Positions 58,776-64,000 of a stretch of 64,000 nt of DNA are shown in pieces (position 1 is the stretch's first letter; each line of letters starts with the position of its first letter). The DNA is taken from positions 100,249,209 through 100,313,208 of the forward strand of contig CM039462.1 of NCBI GenBank assembly GCA_022414725.1, given 5' to 3'. Under the pieces are notes generated by a model. The model was not told the origin of the DNA. It made no database searches and was given only the letters and a program-made list of their open reading frames with translations. The position numbers and the translations under genes were made by a program. Source of the stretch: Microglena sp. YARC. Lineage: Eukaryota > Chlorophyta > Chlorophyceae > Chlamydomonadales > Chlamydomonadaceae.

Positions 58776-59039
58776 GAGCCGACCATCAGGCTCCAGAATA
58801 CAAGTTGAGTAGATCAAGCCATTATAATGATGATGATAAAAGATAAAAAGACAGATAAATAACGCCTTCAGTCGATTTTCGTGATCTCCTGCCTAGGGCG
58901 CGGACGACTGCTGAGCGCCCAAGAAAGTTTGTAAAAAATACTAAAATCTATATAACTTTGTCCAAACTTGATATTTATAAATTTTGGTTGTATGGTTGGA
59001 AAGGCCTTGCCGAGAGATGATGCTCATGGACCCCCCTTT

Positions 59040-59275
59040 CACTATGTAAATACTGTCTGGGTGTCTAGATAAAATGAGGTCTCAAAGAGGGTGAGGGGGG
59101 GGGGGGGGGGGGAGTTGTTATTTTGACCCCCGGGGACCCCCCCCCCTGTGTTTCTTAAGTGTGCCAATGAACTGCCCTTGTCAAACACAATCTCTATGCG
59201 TGACTCAGCAAATTGTCATTTGGGAGATCTGAGTAAAAAAGATAGCAAAAAACCTGAGGAGGGCTCCCCCCCCCC
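59040..59275 (-). repeat. dispersed repeat family R2, partial copy 3 (reversed)
   Basis: On the minus strand: poly-G, AGCCCTCCTCAGGTTTTTTG, TTTTTACTCAGATCTCCCAA, ATGACAATTTGCTGAGTCA, GGGCAGTTCATTGGCAC, poly-G. Same order as R2 but more diverged. Confidence 0.65.
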
Positions 59276-59706
59276 CCAACACACACACACACACACAGGT
59301 CGACACAGGTCAACAACCAGCCAGTGGATCGAAGATTGCCATCACTGTTTCTGTTCTGGGCTACACGTGGTTCTGGTTCTAGACTTTCACCTTCCTTGGG
59401 CCAAACCTGTTGCTAGCTAGCGCGTCTGATTGTCTGACAGCTGACATGACGGGCATTCCACAGCAGTAGCCCTTGAGCAACCTGTCCGTATCTGCGCACC
59501 CGCAACTTCGTATTTCAGACGCCTGTCTGACTAGGCGCGAACGAGGACGCGGTTCGTCCCTCCTGCATGAACGTCATTTCCATTTCTCGCCCCCCTGACC
59601 TATATTCAAGCAACACACCTACCATTAGCGCATCCGTTTGTGAAGCATCCGATCTTGAGCAATATTTCCTGGCCTGGAAGTAAAGAAATTATAATTCGCA
59701 GTGGAT

Positions 59707-59952
59707 ATGGGTCAGACGGCCAGTCAGACCATTCGCCGTTTTCTTCCCTTCCGCTCCGCCCCAATGGATACTGCAACTGCAGAAGAGGATTCGGATAGCA
59801 GTTCAGCTTTATTGCCAACGCAAGGGATCGACGAGGAAGAAGCTCCAGAGCAGCTGGCTCCGGCTGTCCCCATGGATCATACCCAGTTCAGGCGACATAT
59901 ATCTGGCAACCACAACCCTAGTGGGTACCTAACACTAATACCCACTGCTCAG
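59707..59952 (+). CDS. first exon of an unidentified protein, possible N-myristoylation site
   Basis: ATG at 59707, 82 codons ending LTLIPTAQ and donor CAG|GTGAGA, phase 0. It begins MGQTASQTIRRFLPFRS, continues with an acidic stretch (TATAEEDSDSSSALLPTQGI, DEEEAPEQLAP) and ends ISGNHNPSGYLTLIPTAQ. MGxxxS at the N-terminus fits the N-myristoyltransferase consensus, suggesting membrane attachment; basic residues follow at 10-16. Two decayed copies of the exon end lie in the following intron, the hallmark of real exons in this window. Later exons were not found before the window end. I do not recognise the family. Confidence 0.6.
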
Positions 59953-60460
59953 GTGAGAGGAATAGAGAAGTTTGTGTGCGTGTGTGTACGTTGGGGAGGA
60001 GGGGTTGGGGGGTGGGGTGGGGGTGGGGGGAGGGACAGGCACCTGGCAACCATAACCCTAGAAGTGATACCAGTGGGGTACCTGACACTCATACACTGGC
60101 AAGTGAGAGGAATTGCACAAGCTATGTGTAGGTGTGTTTGTTGTGTGTGTGTGTGTGGATGGGTCTGTTTCGGAGGGGGGAGGGTGAGCGTGCGTGCGGT
60201 GCTGTGTGTGTGACTGTGCGTGCGGGTTGTGTGTGTGGGGTGGTGGTGGGGGTGGGGGGTGCCGGGGTGGGTGGGGGGGGGGAGACAGGTTCCTGGCAAA
60301 CCACAAAACTAGAAGTGCTGTAAGTTGGGTACCCTAAACTCATACCTCTATCAGTTGTTGAGGCGGTAGAATGGGTGGGTAGGGTAGGTGTGTGAGTGTG
60401 TGTGTGTGTGTGTTGGGGGGGGAGGGGGGGGGGGCGGGGGGGGGAGTGGTTGTACCAATG
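59953..60460 (+). repeat. intron with two exon-tail copies and TG/G-rich arrays
   Basis: Copies of the 59707 exon end at about 60033-60115 (CACCTGGCAACCATAACCCT, GGGGTACCTGACACTCATAC, CAAGTGAGAGGAAT) and 60286-60350 (CTGGCAAACCACAAAACTAG, GGGTACCCTAAACTCATAC). They are separated by GGGGTGGGGGG and TGTGTG runs. Confidence 0.88.
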
Positions 60461-60463
60461 GCA

Positions 60464-61130
60464 GTTTTTTTTTAAATCTGAAAGAGTTTTTTTTTCCTAG
60501 CTTTATGGTTTTAGACCTCTTCCAGAAGGGGACAGCGTTTCTGTGCTTTCCATAGCTTTTTATAGCTATTTCCCGGCTTTTTGTAGCTTTTAGGGCCATT
60601 TAGGCACACACTAAAAACTGTTTTTTAACCCTTTTTTACGAGGTGATAATTTTGCTGAAACGGGGTCAAAACTAACGATCACTATATACAGCGGGGAAAT
60701 CAATCCCTGTACCAGTGGTAGCAATGTTGTGGGGGTAGGTGGGTGCATGGTAGGTAATCATATTAGCATTAGCCTATCTCTCTGCAGCAAAATATTTGTT
60801 TTGTCTGTGACGTGTGTTCTTTACCCTCCTACTTGCTTGTCGCTGTCGTGGTGGTCCGAGCTCGGATGCAGTAGCGGTCTGCGAAAGCAAAACCCACTGT
60901 AACAATTCCCCAGTGCAAGTAAACGGGAAGGTTACTCCAACCCCACGCCCCGTGGCAAGGCCTGTCAAGTTTCAGTCTTTCCTTCACTCCACTTTCGCGT
61001 AGATAAAATAAATAGATAAATAAATAAATAAATAAATAAATGCATAAATAGTACGCCTTATTACGAGGCCGCGTGCTGGCACTGGGGCCAACCACCAAAC
61101 ATTGGCGAAGACTTGTATCTGATGATGAGG
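60464..61130. repeat. mixed dispersed repeats
   Basis: A reversed GCTGTCC/GGTTTGAAAAA family piece (60464-60620), an unrecognised segment (60700-60995), and the AATAAAT-tailed repeat copy 3 (61000-61100), followed by (GATGAT)n at 61118-61190. Confidence 0.55.
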
Positions 61131-61564
61131 ATGATAATGATGATGATGATGATGATGCGATGATGATGATGATGCTGATGCATGATGACGGTTTTTCCTC
61201 GGTGCGCCCTACTGGACTTCAAATGTGCCCTCAGCCTTGACCGAGTCAAGGGGGACTTTCTGTGGGGATGTCATGGTCTGTTTTTGAAGCTGTTGTCTTC
61301 TGTGAGGGTATTCTATGAACGGTGGCGTGCTGAAAAGTGTGGTGCTGCTTTTTTTTTGCGAAATAAAAGCAGGCTGTTCATTTTGTTTTTTTACTTGATT
61401 ATATATACGATCGTAATTATTTTACCCCGTGTTGGCCCAAATTATCGCCAGATAAGAGACTCTAAAGAGACCTTGACAAAACCGAAACCACCAACCTTTC
61501 CGACGCGTCCAAATTGAACTAAAATCGACAAAAATTCACTACTAAAATCTTAAAAATCGGAATA

Positions 61565-61640
61565 AGGATGTTGTCCTGGGAGGAGGCCAAATACAAAAAG
61601 CGTAAGAAGAATTTGCTCTTTCAGATTTGAAAAAAAATAT
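61565..61640 (+). repeat. dispersed repeat (GCTGTCCNTGGAGGAGGCC family), copy 3
   Basis: GTTGTCCTGGGAGGAGGCCA, AAATACAAAAAGC and CTTTCAGATTTGAAAAAAAA in the family order. Confidence 0.65.
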
Positions 61641-61737
61641 CACTGCTGTTCATTTGGGCAGTTGTTCTAGGAGCGCTCGATAGTTTGTTATTTAGTTTAT
61701 ATTTAGACAAGAGCCTGTTTTCAGTGATATAGATTGT

Positions 61738-61930
61738 CTAGTGGATACACCAAATCCCTGAAACGAGCAGGGTCGGGGGTTCGATTTCCCCCTCTACCCC
61801 GGTCCACCTGAGCGTTGCAGGTCGTGTGTCAACCGCGGATGGTAGCTTGTCCAGATGAAGGTGGTAGACCGTTCTCTGCGCCGCGTACGACGGATCCCTT
61901 AATAACCTCGCTCCACCAGGCGTTATCATT
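61738..61930 (+). mobile_element. tRNA-derived SINE, copy 2
   Basis: Head TAGTGGATACACCAAATCCC, anticodon-like loop, B box GGGTTCGATTTCCCCC, then the shared body (TGAGCGTTGCAGGTCGTGTG, GATGGTAGCTTGTCCAG, GTAGACCGTT) and 3' end CACCAGGCGTTATCATT. Head and body match the 8.8-kb copy in reverse. The head lacks a full acceptor stem, so it is not a tRNA gene. Confidence 0.8.
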
Positions 61931-61949
61931 ATTTTATGATTAGACAACT

Positions 61950-63660
61950 CTACTAGCAAGCTTCAACATTTTCTTGTGCCCTACCGAGCATTTGCATGTG
62001 CCCTACCATCTGATTTATTTGCTTTACCCCTTTATTAGCCTAGGTTAGTAAAATTAAGAGCCGAAGTTACCACTGTACCATGTCATTCTTTATTTCCAAG
62101 CTATAAGAGCAGCTGTTAGGTAGCTCCCTTATATTCAGACAACTTTATTAGCAAGCTTCGGCATTTTCATGTGCTCTACCATCTGATTTGTTTCCTTCAT
62201 CCCTTTACTAGCCTAAGTTAGTAACATTAAGAGCCTAAGGTACCACTGTACCATAACGTGTTTCCAGCTATAAGGAGCAGCTGCTAGGCAGCTCCCTTAT
62301 ATTTTGGCAAATCTACTAGCAGGCTTTAGCATTTTCATGTGCCATACCATCTGATTTATTTCCTTCATCCCTTTACTAGCCTAAGTTAGTAACATTAAGA
62401 GCCTAAGGTACCACTGTACCATATCGTGTTTTACAGCTACGAGGAGCAGCTGCTAGGCAGCTCCCTCATATTTGCACCACATTACTCATAGCTAGCAGAC
62501 TTCTTTGCATTTTTGCATTTTCACGTGCTATTTCTGATTAATCTACTTCATACCTTTACTAGTCTAAGGTGAGTACAATAAAAGCCAGCTTAAGGTTACC
62601 ACTGATACCATATCGTTTTTCCAGCTACAGAGCAGCAGCCTGTTAGGCAAGCTCCCTTATATTTGCACACATCTACTAGCAGGATTCGGCATTTATCATG
62701 TGCCCTACCATCCAGGCCAGTCCCGCGGGTACTACAAAGGGCGCACAGCAGCGCGATTTTGCGCATGCTTTTTGAGCCCCACTGCGCGTTTCGCGCAGCT
62801 TTTTTCGACCCCCTTGGGCGCAGCGCGCAGTTTTTTGCCGCCTTTCGCCACTAGAAAGCGCTGGCCAATTTGACGTTTGTGCGCTTTAAGCGCTGACCAA
62901 TTTGACAAAATGTAGTACCCTGCTACCATCTGATGTATCTGCTTTATACCTTTACTAGCATGAGTGAGTACAATTAAGAGCTTAAGTTGCCCACTGTACC
63001 ATATTGTGTTTCCCAGCTATGAGGAGCAGCTGTTAGGTAGCTCCCTTATGTGTGGACAACTTTTATAGCAAGCTTCGGCCATTTTCATGTGCGCCTACCA
63101 TCTGATGTTTCTACTTCATACCCTCGAAGAAAGAAACAATAAAGCCTAATTTACCACTGTCCCATATCGTTTTTCCCAGGCTAGCAGCTCCCTTATTATT
63201 TGGACAACTTTACTAGCAAAGCTACCTCATTTTCATGTGCCCTACCATCTGATTTATTTCCTTCATACCTTGACTAGTCTAAGTGAGTAAAATATTAAGA
63301 ACCTAAGTTACCACTGTACACATCGTGTTTCCCAGCCTATGAGGAGCAGCTGTTAGGTAGCTCCCTTATATGTAGAAAATTAAAATAGCAATCTTCTTCA
63401 TTTCATGTGCCCTTCATCTTGATGATGTCTACTTCAAACCTGTACTAGTTTAAGTCAGTACAATAAGAGCTTAATAGTTACCACTGTTACCATATCAAGT
63501 TTTCCAGCTATAAGGAGCAGCTGTTAAGGTAGCTCCCTTATATTTAGACAACTTTTAATAGCAAGCTTCGGCATTTTCATGTGCTTCTTACGCCCTTACA
63601 TCTGATGTATTTGCTTCATACCTTAACTAATTTGAGGTTAGTAAAAAATTAAGAGCCCCA
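61950..63660 (+). repeat. ~170-bp satellite, about nine to ten units
   Basis: Units share ACTAGCAAGCTTCGGCATTT, TCATGTGCCCTACCATCTGA, TTTACTAGCCTAAGTTAGTA, TTACCACTGTACCATATCGT and CAGCTATAAGGAGCAGCTGT, TAGGTAGCTCCCTTATAT. The last part matches the end motif of MITE A (CAGCAGCTTCTAGGCAGCTCCC). Divergence between units is moderate, with many small indels. Confidence 0.9.
62713..62922. mobile_element. hAT-like non-autonomous element 3 with 8-bp target duplication
   Basis: 210 bp starting CAGGCCAGTCCCGCGGGTAC and ending AATGTAGTACCCTG, inserted in one unit of the satellite with the perfect 8-bp duplication CTACCATC (62705-62712 and 62923-62930); other units show the empty site (GCCCTACCATCTGATT). 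The inverted ends share GGGTACTACA. The interior has GCGCAGCGCGCAG-like palindromes and AAGCGCTGGCCAATTTGAC as in element 1. No transposase. Confidence 0.93.
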
Positions 63661-63853
63661 ATTCAACGCATTCAATTCGCGTAAATGACAATTTAAATTT
63701 CAATTAAATTAAGATAACGGGGGGAGGGGGGAGGGGGGAAACGGCAGGAAGACTGATTTTCACCGCATTTACGCAAACGCGTGTCAGGTTAAGATGGAGT
63801 TGGAGTTGTGGAATTTGAAGCAAAAGGAGGGGGGAAATAAATTGACAAAAGTT

Positions 63854-63856
<3 letters not shown>

Positions 63857-63940
<84 letters not shown>

Positions 63941-63954
63941 CCCCGCCAACCCCC

Positions 63955-63985
<31 letters not shown>

Positions 63986-64000
63986 CCCCCCCCCCCCCCC
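63857..64000. repeat. poly-C tract at the window end
   Basis: About 140 bases of nearly pure C with a few T, G and A interruptions. Such a length in an assembly may be real or a sequencing artefact. The Gly-rich minus-strand frames are not genes. Confidence 0.9.

Noticed and set aside
58446..58812. Pro-rich 120-codon frame
   Set aside because: Its second half is a C-rich low-complexity tract and the first half has no recognisable motif or splice context.
61740..61800. A tRNA gene suggested by GGGTTCGATTTCCCCC
   Set aside because: No paired acceptor stem or complete cloverleaf, and the segment continues into a body shared with a second copy, so it is a SINE.

Overview
The window is nuclear DNA of a eukaryote. 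It holds spliced genes with GT-AG introns and one apparent GC-AG intron, AATAAA motifs after a stop codon, tRNA-derived SINEs, non-autonomous DNA transposons and very large amounts of simple and tandem repeat. The NMNAT protein is closest in pattern to plant NMNATs, an ankyrin plus methyltransferase RMT2 gene is present, and short runs of the plant-type telomere motif TTTAGGG occur. This suggests a green alga; a repeat-rich prasinophyte such as Cymbomonas is my best guess, but that is a guess. No rRNA, intact tRNA, CRISPR or prokaryotic operon was seen. Many small indels in the long arrays suggest a long-read or hybrid assembly with residual errors.

Layout. 1-9,000: minus-strand candidate exons of one or two unidentified genes, separated by arrays of C/A-rich, GGGTA-type, GGTATG-type and CCCAACC-type repeats. 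9,000-14,200: gene-poor DNA with a SINE, two TA-rich MITEs, a hAT-like MITE, and a cluster of inverted-repeat elements with another hairpin nested inside. 14,200-20,562: an F-box gene exon (minus) divergent from NMNAT (plus, two exons, a 4.1-kb intron full of tandem repeats). 20,563-22,968: intergenic repeats with a second hAT-like MITE. 22,969-53,773: one gene, RMT2, with ten exons totalling about 1.0 kb of coding sequence spread over about 31 kb; one intron alone is 11.2 kb. 53,774-64,000: dispersed repeats, a pair of weak minus-strand exon candidates, the first exon of an unknown, possibly myristoylated protein (59,707), a SINE, a satellite of about 170 bp carrying a third hAT-like MITE, and a terminal poly-C tract.

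The main observation is a recurring pattern. In almost every intron, the tandem repeats next to an exon are copies of the end of that exon plus its splice site. The units range from 19 bp (a 9-kb array) to about 470 bp. The pattern is seen for nearly all RMT2 exons, for NMNAT exon 1, for the 59,707 gene and for a minus-strand exon near 3.2 kb. Introns here appear to have grown by repeated tandem duplication across exon-intron borders, leaving dozens of decoy splice sites. A parallel pattern is seen for mobile elements: the ends of two MITE families have been amplified into satellites.

The recognised genes do not form a pathway. NMNAT makes NAD; RMT2 is a SAM-dependent protein arginine methyltransferase; the F-box protein is a presumed ubiquitin-ligase adaptor.
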